From Acinetobacter halotolerans (GTDB taxonomy: Bacteria > Pseudomonadota > Gammaproteobacteria > Pseudomonadales > Moraxellaceae), in NCBI RefSeq assembly GCF_004208515.1, contig NZ_SGIM01000001.1:62001-126000 (forward strand): a stretch of 64,000 nt of DNA. The letters are read 5' to 3'. Both the position numbers and the translations under genes were made by a program. Below, in pieces: positions 18,282 through 27,391 of this stretch (position 1 is the stretch's first letter; every line of letters starts with the position of its first letter). The notes under the pieces are model-generated. The model ran no database searches and had not been told where the DNA came from. It worked only from the letters and a program-made list of their open reading frames with translations.

Positions 18282-18788
18282 ATGCGATGGAATTACCGTT
18301 TGGTCAGTGCAGTATTGGTACTGACCAGTATTATCGGACTCTCGTTCGCGTTGTATTTAGAGCATGTGCAAGGATTGGAACCTTGCCCATTGTGTGTGTT
18401 TCAACGTGTAGGTCTAATTGGAATGGGATTGATTGCACTGGTTGCATTCATTCATAACCCGATTTCAAATGTATTTAAACGTTTTTATGCATTGCTGGCG
18501 ACATTAGCGATTGGTTGGTCGGTGGGTGTTGCAGCACGACATGTTTGGTTGCAAAACTTACCAGCTGATCAGGTTCCAAGTTGTGGTCCAGGTTTGGATT
18601 ATTTGGTTGATGTCTTGCCCATGAAAACAGTATTGCAACAAGTGCTTTCTGGTTCTGGTGAATGTGCTTTAGTCGATTGGAGTTTCTTGGGTCAGTCATT
18701 ACCAGTATGGTCATTGATTTATTTCAGTCTGATATTGCTGATTTGTTTATGGCAGCTTTTTAGAAAATATAGTACAGCTAAACAATAA
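18282..18788 (+). CDS. dsbB: Disulfide bond formation protein B
   Basis: DsbB is an inner-membrane enzyme that reoxidises DsbA and passes electrons to quinone. The protein has 168 residues and four hydrophobic helices. The first periplasmic loop has the CPLC pair Cys35/Cys38, and the second has Cys101/Cys128, so both catalytic pairs are intact. AGGA precedes the ATG. It is probably cotranscribed with gshA and is closed by a strong terminator. Confidence 0.95.
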   Translation: MRWNYRLVSAVLVLTSIIGLSFALYLEHVQGLEPCPLCVFQRVGLIGMGLIALVAFIHNPISNVFKRFYALLATLAIGWSVGVAARHVWLQNLPADQVPSCGPGLDYLVDVLPMKTVLQQVLSGSGECALVDWSFLGQSLPVWSLIYFSLILLICLWQLFRKYSTAKQ

Positions 18789-18810
18789 CCATAGAGTTTT
18801 TAAAACAACT

Positions 18811-18852
18811 AAAAAGCCCCTGAATATATATCAATATTTAGGGGCTTTTTCT
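18811..18852 (+). terminator. Terminator after dsbB
   Basis: AAAAAGCCCCTGAATAT pairs with ATATTTAGGGGCTTTTT, with one imperfect pair. It is a long symmetric stem. Confidence 0.85.
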
Positions 18853-18959
18853 TTTAAATCAATTGGATATATTTTTAGATAAAAACAACTATTTTTTATG
18901 TACAGAAAGGTATTTTTCTTATAAAGTTCAACCGATTCTTAAAATTATGATCATAAAAA

Positions 18960-21900
18960 ATGCTTTTGAATATATTTAATGTATTAGAAAAACTGGGGTT
19001 AAATGCACAGAAGCGTGCGATACACGTCCAATTTGCAGATCCGATGTTAACGGCGCAGGTGTTCTTACAGCTAATATCTGGAAAACATGTTTTAAATCAA
19101 GGGCTAACGTCAGAACTCATTTGCCTGTCTACCAATGCGAGCATTCCGCTTAAAAAATTTATTGGATGTACTGTTGCAGTCGATCAGGTCACTGATACTG
19201 GACAATTGGCGCGCAGCACAGGGATTATTACCGCGGCAGCTCAAGGTCAAAGTGATGGAGCACTTACGCTTTATCGTCTCACCATGCAAGATGCCACATC
19301 ATTATGGACAAAACGCCGTAATAGCCGGGTATTTATGAACCAATCGGTGGTTGAAATTGTTCAGACTTTATTTAAAGAGTGGCAACAACGTAGTCCTCTA
19401 TTTGCAGCGAGTTTGACATTAGATCTCAGTGGGCTTAGCAAAGACTATGATGTTCGTCCCTTTACCATGCAGCACAATGAACTCGATTCAATGTTCATTC
19501 AACGATTGTTGGCTTCTGAATCGATCAATAGCTTAATTGATGAAGCTCAGCATCTTGTTCCGTTCAGTGCATCTCCAATTCAAGCGCAAAAACTCCGACT
19601 GATTGATGACAATAACCACTACCAAGCGCTTGAGCGCCATAGTATTCGTTACCACCGTAGTAGTGCTACAGAACAATATGACAGCATGACCAGTTTGGTT
19701 GCAGAACGTAGCTTGCAACCGACCACGGTGCATATCCAACGTTGGCAAGCGGATGCGCTTGATCAAGAAGATGGCGCAGGCAGTGTCCAAAGTACCCACG
19801 GACACAGTGATCACTATGACAATGCAAGTTTAGGATTAGAGGATGCATGGCACTTCACGCCTGCATGGATACAAGATCTGAATGGTGAGGATGGTGCGAG
19901 TACCTCAGGCAATCATCAAATCGAACGCATCAATGAACAACTGAGCAATTACCATAGTGCGCAGGCAAAACAATTTATTGCCAATACCACGGTTCGTGAT
20001 GCGCATGTGGGTTATTGGTTTGAACTCAAACAACACCCAGAAATTGACCAGCATGCCAGTGCGGATAGAAACTTCCTCATTACGGCGAAGCAGTTCTATA
20101 ACCAAAATAACTTACCTAAAGAGTTGAACTTACAGGTCAAGCAATTGCTACAGCAGAGTCATTGGCAACCTCTGTTGAGTCACTCAATGTTAGAAGAACG
20201 TCAAGGCAACCAACTCACACTGCAACGCCGTCATATTCCCACCGTACCTGAATATCAGCCCTTACAACATCGTCCCATTGCATATCCTCAACGAGCAAAG
20301 GTGGTAGGCCCAGCAGGTGAAACCATTCATGTGGATGAATGGGGACGGATCAAAGTACGCTTTCTATTTACTCGTGCCGATGATCATGGTCATGATGGTG
20401 GCGCTGGCACCAATGACAACGATACCGACTCCGCTTGGGTGGATGTTCTGACACCTTGGGCGGGTGAAGGCTATGGTGCGCGATTCCTGCCGCGAATAGG
20501 TGAGATCGTTGTGATTGATTTCTTTGATGGCAACATTGATCGCCCCTTTGTGACGGGGCGAATCCATGAGGCGCAGCGTTCACCGACTCGATTCGATATC
20601 AAAGGGCAACTCCCTGATACCAAAAAACTCAGTGGTATTCGTAGTCAAGAAGTCGATGGTCGAGGATTCAACCAACTCAGATTTGACGATACCACGGGGC
20701 AGATTAGTACCCAATTACAAAGTAGTCATGCTGCAACTCAACTGAACTTAGGGCATTTAAGCCATCCAAAAGAACAAGCACACAGTGCAGGACGTGGTGA
20801 GGGTTTTGAACTCAGAACGGATGCTTGGGGCGCGGTACGTGCAGGTAAAGGTATGCTGATCAGTACCTATGCACAAGAACAAGCGATCGCAGATCACTTG
20901 GAAGCAGCCCAAGCGCAATCATTGCTGACTGAAGGTTTTGAAAGCATGAAAATGCTAAGTGACATTGCTCACAAACAACAAGCCGATGCGCTCAATGTCA
21001 TTGAACGTTTACCCAAATTTATACAGTCTTTGGAGTTAAAAACCAAAGGACAGGCATTAAACAATACCGTAAATCTTTTTAAAAATGAGATGCAAAGCAA
21101 TCCGCTAAATGCTTTAAAAGATTGTGGTGGTTTTATTGGTGATATTGGTGCGCTTGGTGGAAATAGTAAAGCCATTGTTGATGAATTTAATGCATTTTTC
21201 GCAGATGCAAAAGATGCAGTGGAGAATCTTAAAACGTTTATTGAAAATGTTGAAGAACACGGTGCAGATATTGTCAAAGGACAACTAGCAGCCCTCAAAG
21301 ATAAGATTCAACACAACCCCTTTGAAGGTCTAAAAGAAGTCGGACAAGTCCTTGCGAATGTCGATATTAAAGACTTTGATCTGATGAGTAGCTGTGGAAC
21401 GTTTAGTAAAGGCAGCAGTTTAAAGGTCAGTCCATTACAAGCATTGGGTTCTTTGCAAGGCTTTATGGAAAATTATACCCAAGACTTAGAAAAGAGTAAG
21501 GACAGCAAACAACAAGCCCAAGGAAAAATCTTTAGACAAGCATTGATGCTGTTGGCCTCACCGAATGGAATTGCGCTGACCACACCTGAGAATATTATTT
21601 TACAAGCCTCGCAAGACATTGCAGAAAGTGCCAGTGGTTCCATCAATTTGAGTGCCCAGAAAAATATTATTGGGCATGCGCAAGACAAAATCAGCTTGTT
21701 TGCAGCCCAAAAAGGAATACGAGCCTATGCCGCCAAAGGAAAAGTTGAATTACAAGCACAAGATGACATGATCGAAGCAATTGCCCGTCGGGTGATCAAG
21801 ATTATATCGACAGAAGAAAAGATCGAGATTACCAGTCCAATCGAAATCGACCTAAAGGCAGGAGGCTCGCAGCTTAAGATTAATAAGGATGGGGTATTTG

Positions 21901-22367
21901 TAAATACTGGCGGTAATTTCAAGGTTAAGGCAGGACAGCATGTCTTTGAGAGTGGTGCAGTTGTCAATGCTGAGCTACCGACCATGCCAAAGAGTGGGGT
22001 GTACAGCCGACGTTTTGATTTTAGTGGTTTGGTTTCTCCTGAATTATTACAAGAAGGTTTTCTTTATAAGGTGATTAATCGCGCGAAGAAAACAGAATAT
22101 GTGGGTGTGCTTGATGATGGAGCGAGAACACGAAGAATCTTTAGCGACAACCCTGACCAAATCGAAGTTGTTTTACTTGGAAAAGACAAAGAAAGTGCAG
22201 ATAAGTTGCTATTGGTAGAAGAGCCGATGCTCGAAAATCACAGCTCGGATGAGGCGTGTTGCGGTGGCGATGAACACCATCATGATGACTGTGAACATGC
22301 TCAAATAGACGCTACAGATGAATCGAATTTAGAACATGATTTTAAGCAATTTGGATGTGGGGATTAA
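18960..22367 (+). CDS. vgrG: Type VI secretion spike protein VgrG with Cys/His-rich tail
   Basis: This is a 1135-residue VgrG, which trimerises to form the tip of the T6SS needle and carries effectors. The gp27-like base covers about 1-430, and the OB fold and gp5-like region about 440-540 (HVDEWGRIKVRF, then WAGEGYGARFLPRIGEIVVIDFFDGNIDRPFV). A DUF2345 region follows from about 590 and is interrupted by a helical insertion at about 660-860. The beta-helix-like stretch 865-1010 is rich in repeats such as ASQDIAESASGSINLSAQKN. The C-terminal tail (about 1020-1135) ends in a cluster of Cys, His and Asp (near 1097-1115). The following genes look like its cargo and immunity. No other T6SS structural genes are in the window. 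Confidence 0.93.
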   Translation: MLLNIFNVLEKLGLNAQKRAIHVQFADPMLTAQVFLQLISGKHVLNQGLTSELICLSTNASIPLKKFIGCTVAVDQVTDTGQLARSTGIITAAAQGQSDGALTLYRLTMQDATSLWTKRRNSRVFMNQSVVEIVQTLFKEWQQRSPLFAASLTLDLSGLSKDYDVRPFTMQHNELDSMFIQRLLASESINSLIDEAQHLVPFSASPIQAQKLRLIDDNNHYQALERHSIRYHRSSATEQYDSMTSLVAERSLQPTTVHIQRWQADALDQEDGAGSVQSTHGHSDHYDNASLGLEDAWHFTPAWIQDLNGEDGASTSGNHQIERINEQLSNYHSAQAKQFIANTTVRDAHVGYWFELKQHPEIDQHASADRNFLITAKQFYNQNNLPKELNLQVKQLLQQSHWQPLLSHSMLEERQGNQLTLQRRHIPTVPEYQPLQHRPIAYPQRAKVVGPAGETIHVDEWGRIKVRFLFTRADDHGHDGGAGTNDNDTDSAWVDVLTPWAGEGYGARFLPRIGEIVVIDFFDGNIDRPFVTGRIHEAQRSPTRFDIKGQLPDTKKLSGIRSQEVDGRGFNQLRFDDTTGQISTQLQSSHAATQLNLGHLSHPKEQAHSAGRGEGFELRTDAWGAVRAGKGMLISTYAQEQAIADHLEAAQAQSLLTEGFESMKMLSDIAHKQQADALNVIERLPKFIQSLELKTKGQALNNTVNLFKNEMQSNPLNALKDCGGFIGDIGALGGNSKAIVDEFNAFFADAKDAVENLKTFIENVEEHGADIVKGQLAALKDKIQHNPFEGLKEVGQVLANVDIKDFDLMSSCGTFSKGSSLKVSPLQALGSLQGFMENYTQDLEKSKDSKQQAQGKIFRQALMLLASPNGIALTTPENIILQASQDIAESASGSINLSAQKNIIGHAQDKISLFAAQKGIRAYAAKGKVELQAQDDMIEAIARRVIKIISTEEKIEITSPIEIDLKAGGSQLKINKDGVFVNTGGNFKVKAGQHVFESGAVVNAELPTMPKSGVYSRRFDFSGLVSPELLQEGFLYKVINRAKKTEYVGVLDDGARTRRIFSDNPDQIEVVLLGKDKESADKLLLVEEPMLENHSSDEACCGGDEHHHDDCEHAQIDATDESNLEHDFKQFGCGD

Positions 22368-22370
22368 GAA

Positions 22371-22901
22371 ATGAAAATAGCTAAAGTATTTATTGGCTCA
22401 TTGGTTTTATTGCAAAGTGTGAGTTTATATGCAGAGAGCTCTAAACAATGCTTAAAATATTGGAATGAGCCAGTAGTGGAGATTAAAGTTCTAGGGGAAG
22501 TTGAGTGTGAGCATGTCTGGGAGTTCGGTCAAAATAGTGCAAGCCAGAATCGACTCAAACTGCTAGATCAACTGAATTTAAAACGGAAAAATAATCAATG
22601 GATGTCAACTGGTATTTGCTCTAAGGTTTTGTATAACCATAAAGAATATTATATTTATAATGCAAATTACAAGGAAGACAAAGATGATGTATGGATCGCA
22701 TATGATAATAAAAATGCTTTTGCTTATTTTAGAAAAATAGTTGCTCCTTCAGAAGAAGGTGCTCGCTCAGGTGTTGTTTTAAGTTGTGCTAGTATTGGTG
22801 TGGATGATAAATCTAGATACGTTCTAAATAGCTATTTAAAAAATAATACATCTGTGAGTATGAGTTTTTATAAGACCAATGATTGGTATAAAGAGAATTA
22901 A
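22371..22901 (+). CDS. Secreted protein of unknown family; possible periplasmic immunity protein
   Basis: This 176-residue protein has a Sec signal peptide (about 1-21, ending SLYAES), so it should be periplasmic. Cysteines at about 27, 46, 83 and 143 could form disulfides. I do not recognise the family. It starts four bases after the VgrG stop and its own stop lies one base before the next ATG, so it is locked in the vgrG-effector operon. A periplasmic protein next to a peptidoglycan-attacking effector is most simply an immunity protein, but this is inference; an effector accessory role is possible. Base composition is more AT-rich than in vgrG. Confidence 0.6.
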   Translation: MKIAKVFIGSLVLLQSVSLYAESSKQCLKYWNEPVVEIKVLGEVECEHVWEFGQNSASQNRLKLLDQLNLKRKNNQWMSTGICSKVLYNHKEYYIYNANYKEDKDDVWIAYDNKNAFAYFRKIVAPSEEGARSGVVLSCASIGVDDKSRYVLNSYLKNNTSVSMSFYKTNDWYKEN

Positions 22902-22902
22902 A

Positions 22903-25335
22903 ATGATAAAAACAATTAAATTTGATAAAAATGATACCAAGAATTTTGAAAATAATTTAGCAGGTTTTATTGAGGCAGTAAGTTTTAAAGAGTCTTCATC
23001 TGATCTCTCTTTGTCAATAGATCACCCCATAAATACTCGTGCTGCGAATAAGGTAAATGGGTCCGGTTATATGGGGTTGTTTCAATTTGGGGAAGAAGCT
23101 TTATATGATTTGGGTTATTATTTGGGAGACCACGGAATATCGTACGAGGATATTAAAGGTGCTGACAAAAAATCGCCTATACGGAAAAGATGGCAGAGTC
23201 AATTTGATTCAAATAATTGGATTGGTAAATGGTCTGGTAAAAGAAATATAAACTCAAAGCTAGACTTCTTGAGAAATCCTCAAATTCAATATGAAGTTAT
23301 TAAGGAGTGGATTGGTTATTTATGTAATCAATTGAGAAATAATAATCTAAATGAGTATTTTGGAAGAACGATTCAAGGTATTGAAGTTTCAGAGTCAGGC
23401 GCCATAGCTGGTATGCATTTAGTTGGCATTGGGGGGCTGGGTGCTTTTTTGGGCATTCCAAAATTTCAGGGGTCAAATCAAATAGATGGAAATGGCACAC
23501 ATATCAGTAAATATATCGAAATGTTTAACCATTTTGATTTAGAAATCTGTTGCAAAAGAAAGATTTATATAAGTTTAACTGACTCAGAGAAAAGTGCTTT
23601 AGCAAATAAAGAAGTGGTATTAGTTTCGCGTTATGATGGGAAATATGTATCTGGTGAATCGCGAGTAAGGGTAAAAAGCGATGAGCATGGCAAGCTTCCA
23701 GTTATTGTTCGTCATCCGAATACAGAAATAAAAATTATAGCGGATGGAAAAGAGTCTAATAGCATCCTCCAAAAAGCCAATGAGAAGCAGAAAGCTACCT
23801 TAAGTGATTTCACGGTTTCAAGTTATCCAGCAACCTTAGAAGCAGAAAATTCACCTCAGCCAAAACCACAAGCCAATAAGACTCCGCAAGAAGTGAGGAA
23901 TGAGCAAGCTGCACCATCTTCGCCATCGGTAGACTCAACTTCCGCATTAAAAGATATTCAATTCAACGTTCAAATCGTGGAAGGTGATTCAGGGAAACCT
24001 ATTCCGAATATGAATTTTTTCCTCACGTACAAAGGGAATATTAAAAAGCATACCGCAAATAACAATGGTGTAAGACAAGGAGTTGTTGCAGAAGAAGGTC
24101 AGGATATTGAGGTTTCTGTAGAAGGGGATGGATATAAACAAGTGATTCATCATTTTAAAGTGGATGCAGCACTTAATAATCAAACCGTAAAAGTACGGTT
24201 ACCTGTACATAGTTTTAGTATAAGCGTCACTCAAGACGGTCAACGCGTAGCAAACACATTGTTTAGTATTTTTTATAGAGGGCGCGAGATTCCTAAAAGA
24301 ACAAATGCATCAGGGATTATTACTGTAAAAATGCTTACAGGCTTTGTTTTTGGCTTTGGAGTCAAAGGTAAAAATTTGGTTCCAAGTAGAGTTGAAAAGT
24401 CTGTTGTAACTAAAGGGTTTATTGTAAATGCAAGTGCAGTAAAAGCATCAAGACTACATGAAGTAGCGGATGAACAACAAAAACAACAACAAGCAGAAAC
24501 AGCGAGATTGCAGCAACAGCAAAAAGAAGCTGCCGAAAAGAAAGAAAAACAAGCTGAGGAGGAAAGAAAAAAAGCTAAAACCGAAGCGGATAAGAATAAT
24601 CAAGCCCGACAAAATAATAGCTATACACAAAATGGTGGTCGACCGATCACCACAGTGAGTCGTCAAGCACCTGTAACCAGTGATACAACTCGTTATCATA
24701 TTTATCATAATGGAAAAATTAAAAGAGAGAATAGAGCTGCAACGGGGTATGCAGAGTTTATTTATTATGATCAGAATGGTGGCGCTCATAATTTGGGGAA
24801 GTCTAGATTTATTGTTGCTCCAAAAAGAGGGAAGAGCAATGTAACTGTAGGGGGTAATGTTTATCTTATCGATCAAAGAAAACATACATATTATAGAAGT
24901 GATGCTATTAATTATAAGTGGACTATAATAAGTGACAGTCATAGATACTATTTAAATGGTATAACAATGGCCGCAGTGTTAGGGGCACTTATTGATTATG
25001 GTAATGAAGAGTTTGTTGGGAGTGGTTTTAGTACAATCGATGCTAAATCAGCTAGACCCAGCACTAGTCATATTAATGGAGAAGCTGGCGATTTTAGATA
25101 TTTAGGCATTAATGGAGTTCATAAGAATGGAGCTGTATGGACTAATTACTCTACTTTTGATATGGCTGCGAATACAAAATTTGTACAGATACTAAGGAAA
25201 TTTGGGTTTGGTACTTTTTTAACAGGTACTAAAGAAGTTGGTGGCACGGCTAAAGTACCTGGTACTAGTTATTGGGATGGTCACCATCATCATTTACACA
25301 TAGGAAGGCATAGTTATAATGTTGAAGATATTTAA
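22903..25335 (+). CDS. Candidate bifunctional T6SS effector: lysozyme-like domain plus M15-like peptidase domain
   Basis: This 810-residue protein has no signal peptide, as expected of T6SS cargo. Residues 1-215 look like a lysozyme or lytic transglycosylase fold, with a candidate catalytic Glu30 (KESSSD) and the signature GYMGLFQFG at 55-63. Residues about 350-430 and 431-510 look like two beta-sandwich carrier repeats. Residues 521-570 form a Gln/Lys/Glu-rich coiled coil. The C-terminal region (about 680-810) has SHINGEAGDF (His723, Asp730) and HHHHLHIG (His797, His799), the zinc-ligand pattern of M15/VanY-type peptidases. It would thus cut both glycan and peptide of the cell wall. The ATG at 22903 follows AAGAGA by seven bases. 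Its stop overlaps the next gene. Confidence 0.75.
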   Translation: MIKTIKFDKNDTKNFENNLAGFIEAVSFKESSSDLSLSIDHPINTRAANKVNGSGYMGLFQFGEEALYDLGYYLGDHGISYEDIKGADKKSPIRKRWQSQFDSNNWIGKWSGKRNINSKLDFLRNPQIQYEVIKEWIGYLCNQLRNNNLNEYFGRTIQGIEVSESGAIAGMHLVGIGGLGAFLGIPKFQGSNQIDGNGTHISKYIEMFNHFDLEICCKRKIYISLTDSEKSALANKEVVLVSRYDGKYVSGESRVRVKSDEHGKLPVIVRHPNTEIKIIADGKESNSILQKANEKQKATLSDFTVSSYPATLEAENSPQPKPQANKTPQEVRNEQAAPSSPSVDSTSALKDIQFNVQIVEGDSGKPIPNMNFFLTYKGNIKKHTANNNGVRQGVVAEEGQDIEVSVEGDGYKQVIHHFKVDAALNNQTVKVRLPVHSFSISVTQDGQRVANTLFSIFYRGREIPKRTNASGIITVKMLTGFVFGFGVKGKNLVPSRVEKSVVTKGFIVNASAVKASRLHEVADEQQKQQQAETARLQQQQKEAAEKKEKQAEEERKKAKTEADKNNQARQNNSYTQNGGRPITTVSRQAPVTSDTTRYHIYHNGKIKRENRAATGYAEFIYYDQNGGAHNLGKSRFIVAPKRGKSNVTVGGNVYLIDQRKHTYYRSDAINYKWTIISDSHRYYLNGITMAAVLGALIDYGNEEFVGSGFSTIDAKSARPSTSHINGEAGDFRYLGINGVHKNGAVWTNYSTFDMAANTKFVQILRKFGFGTFLTGTKEVGGTAKVPGTSYWDGHHHHLHIGRHSYNVEDI

Positions 25336-25834
25336 AGGGTTCTGGTTAATTTTAGTAGGAGTATTATTTATTTCCTGTAGTGGCGACATAAAAAAGGAAA
25401 CTGATATAAAGGCACAAAATATTCAATTTGAACTAGATGGTGTAAATGGTATAAAAGTAAATAGTGCTTTTGACAGTGCTAAATTAGAGAAATATACAGA
25501 AGACTTTGATGGCTGTTTTTTAGCTAAAGAAGTAAATTCTGATAATGGGATAAGTTATGAAGTTAGTGATGGGTTAATTACAACTATAAGAACCTCAAAG
25601 CAAGGTGTTTTATCTCCTTATGGTGTTGCTATAGGGGATCATATGGATCAAATCTATAAAAAACACCCTTCAAATCTAAAACCTGAAGTTGAAGATAATG
25701 AAAATGGTGTAGCAGGCGAAAATATTTTTGTCTATTTTTGGAGTGACCAAAATCAAGAGTTAGGTTTAAAGTATACTGTTGATTCAGATATTGTTACATC
25801 GATATCTATAGGAACTTTAATGGATTGCATATAG
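25319..25834 (+). CDS. Lipoprotein, likely immunity protein for the adjacent effector
   Basis: This 171-residue protein has a lipoprotein signal ending FISC (Cys20); the following S-G-D favours outer-membrane sorting. The mature part includes the segment SPYGVAIGDHMDQIYKKHP, which I recall from small periplasmic lipoproteins of unknown function. Its ATG lies inside the last codons of the effector (17 base overlap), so translation is coupled. Periplasmic location and coupling to a wall-degrading effector support an immunity role by inference. A long stem-loop at 25841-25888 follows. Confidence 0.65.
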   Translation: MLKIFKGFWLILVGVLFISCSGDIKKETDIKAQNIQFELDGVNGIKVNSAFDSAKLEKYTEDFDGCFLAKEVNSDNGISYEVSDGLITTIRTSKQGVLSPYGVAIGDHMDQIYKKHPSNLKPEVEDNENGVAGENIFVYFWSDQNQELGLKYTVDSDIVTSISIGTLMDCI

Positions 25835-25840
25835 GTTTCT

Positions 25841-25888
25841 TAAACTCTTATCTAGTGACTTCGTATGAAGTTGTCAGATAAGAGTTTA
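25841..25888 (+). terminator. Long stem-loop after the immunity candidate
   Basis: TAAACTCTTATCT with GTGACTTC pairs with GAAGTTG and AGATAAGAGTTTA, with small bulges. There is no clear T tract, so termination or mRNA 3' protection are both possible. Confidence 0.55.
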
Positions 25889-26205
25889 TCAATACCTATT
25901 AATATTTTGGTTGAGTTTGTGAAGATCATGCCACAATTTTAAATTTTACTATTTTATTGATGTTATCTAGTACTTAGCCTCGTTAAGCTTATCAATAAAC
26001 CCTTATTAAATATGCACGTTATAGTGAGGCGAATCTAAACATGAAGTGCGACAGATTTAAAAGCTAGATGGGTAATCAATCAATTGGACAAATTTTTATA
26101 ATAGTGTTTGCCAATCTAGAGCTTTTCTTAGTCTCGTATTAAGTGACTAGCTACTTGGTTTAAATAATTCTGATCAGCTTGATTTAATAAACTGCTTATT
26201 TCAAA

Positions 26206-26388
26206 TTTGATGAAGCAATCAACAATCAAGCCTTAAAAGTACGACTGTCAATACATAGTTTTAATATAACGATCACACAAGATGGCAAAAATGTAGCAAA
26301 TACACTATTTAGTTTTTTTTATAGAGGATGGGAGGTACCTAAGAGAACAAATGGATCAGAGACTATTACTTTCAATTATTTTAAATAG
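26206..26388 (+). pseudogene. Fragment of a second T6SS effector (carrier-repeat region)
   Basis: The frame encodes a 60-residue stretch ending in TAG that aligns with residues about 421-480 of the effector at 22903. It keeps NNQ, KVRL, HSF, TQDG, VANTLF, FYRG and PKRTN in order, about 37 identities over 59 positions by hand. It has no start codon and neither enzymatic domain. The preceding 25889-26205 shows no coding sequence I can support. This is a remnant of an earlier duplicate or exchanged effector. Confidence 0.75.
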
Positions 26389-26444
26389 GTTGTGATATTA
26401 ATCATTCTGCTAAAAGTTAGAGAGAGTTTATAATTAACTGTCAT

Positions 26445-26660
26445 GAAGTCCAAGAGATTACTTTTAGTGGGAATTGGAGTAAAGTAAAAAAAGTTAATGG
26501 TCAGTTTGTTATTTAAGCTTATAAGGGTATTAGCTACATAGAAGAGTGTTATGGGGCGAAGAACGTAACTATTGATGACGTAGGAGTTAATTTCGATGTT
26601 AATAAAAATAATATAGTAACAAGGATATATACTTCAAATATGTGGGGAAGCTTTGAATAA
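26445..26660 (+). pseudogene. Decayed reading frame, possibly an immunity-gene remnant
   Basis: One frame reads protein-like sequence interrupted by a TAA at 26514-26516 and ending at TAA 26658-26660. The later part contains GISYIEECYGAKNVTI and NNIVTRIYTSN. The second resembles GLITTIRTS of the lipoprotein at 25319, but the match is weak. Sequence to about 26800 continues in other frames with stops and no start. It is best read as a broken gene downstream of the broken effector. Confidence 0.5.
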
Positions 26661-26807
26661 AAGTTCTGAGTATGATGTTGCATTTGGAAATGTACTCAGA
26701 TCCAAATAATAAAGGCACTTTAAACGGTACAAGTGTTTATAAACGGCGTTCGGATTTAATCGATCCTACTCCATTTTTAGATAGCGCATCATTATGAGCA
26801 TTTTTTC

Positions 26808-27272
26808 ATGAAAAATATTTATATTTTAATTTTTATAAGCACTCTAATTGCATGTAGTGATAAAAGTCAGGATAAAATACAAGATGGTTTAAATAATGAA
26901 CAAAAAGTAATGCATACAGAAGTACATGAACAACCACCCAGTGTCGCAAGCGAAGCTTTAGCAGTAGATGAGACAAAAGAGGGTACAGATAAAATAGTTA
27001 CAACGGAAAAAACTGATCAAACAGCTCAAATCTCTTGTTTCAATAAAAATATTACGGAATGGTATGGTTTTGATGAAGCTTCTGCTGAACCAAAATGTGA
27101 AGCCATAAAGAATTTTAAGCTGCCATCTTATAAATGTGATGTGTCTAAAAATGCCTTTGGTGATGATAAAGATGCCATTTTAGTGGAAAATCAAAACCAG
27201 CGGATTTTCGTTTATTCTAATTCTAAATACTGTAATGAAATGCTGGATATACGCAATTCTAATGCACCATAG
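26808..27272 (+). CDS. Small lipoprotein of unknown function
   Basis: This 154-residue protein has a lipoprotein signal ending LIAC (Cys16), then a low-complexity Glu/Gln/Thr linker (about 20-75), then a C-terminal domain with four or five Cys (ISCFNKN, PKCEAI, YKCDV, KYCNEM). I do not recognise the family. It lies at the end of the T6SS cargo region and is AT-rich like it. It may be an orphan immunity protein, but only location supports that. Confidence 0.6.
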   Translation: MKNIYILIFISTLIACSDKSQDKIQDGLNNEQKVMHTEVHEQPPSVASEALAVDETKEGTDKIVTTEKTDQTAQISCFNKNITEWYGFDEASAEPKCEAIKNFKLPSYKCDVSKNAFGDDKDAILVENQNQRIFVYSNSKYCNEMLDIRNSNAP

Positions 27273-27356
27273 AGTTACTGTTTAAAATAAACTGTTTTAT
27301 AAGCAAAATACTGTAAAGCAAAAAGAAATTTGGCGTCAAATATCCCGAATATATTT

Positions 27357-27387
27357 AAAAAAGCTTGGCTATTACAGCCAAGCTTTT
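27357..27387. terminator. Bidirectional terminator
   Basis: AAAAAAGCTTGGCT pairs with AGCCAAGCTTTTT around a 5-base loop, between the converging lipoprotein and hydrolase genes. Confidence 0.85.
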
Positions 27388-27391
27388 TACT

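Noticed and set aside
24454..24942. 162-codon minus-strand frame rich in Ile/Leu/Phe inside the effector
   Set aside because: It is the antisense shadow of the Lys/Gln-rich coiled coil; no start signal.
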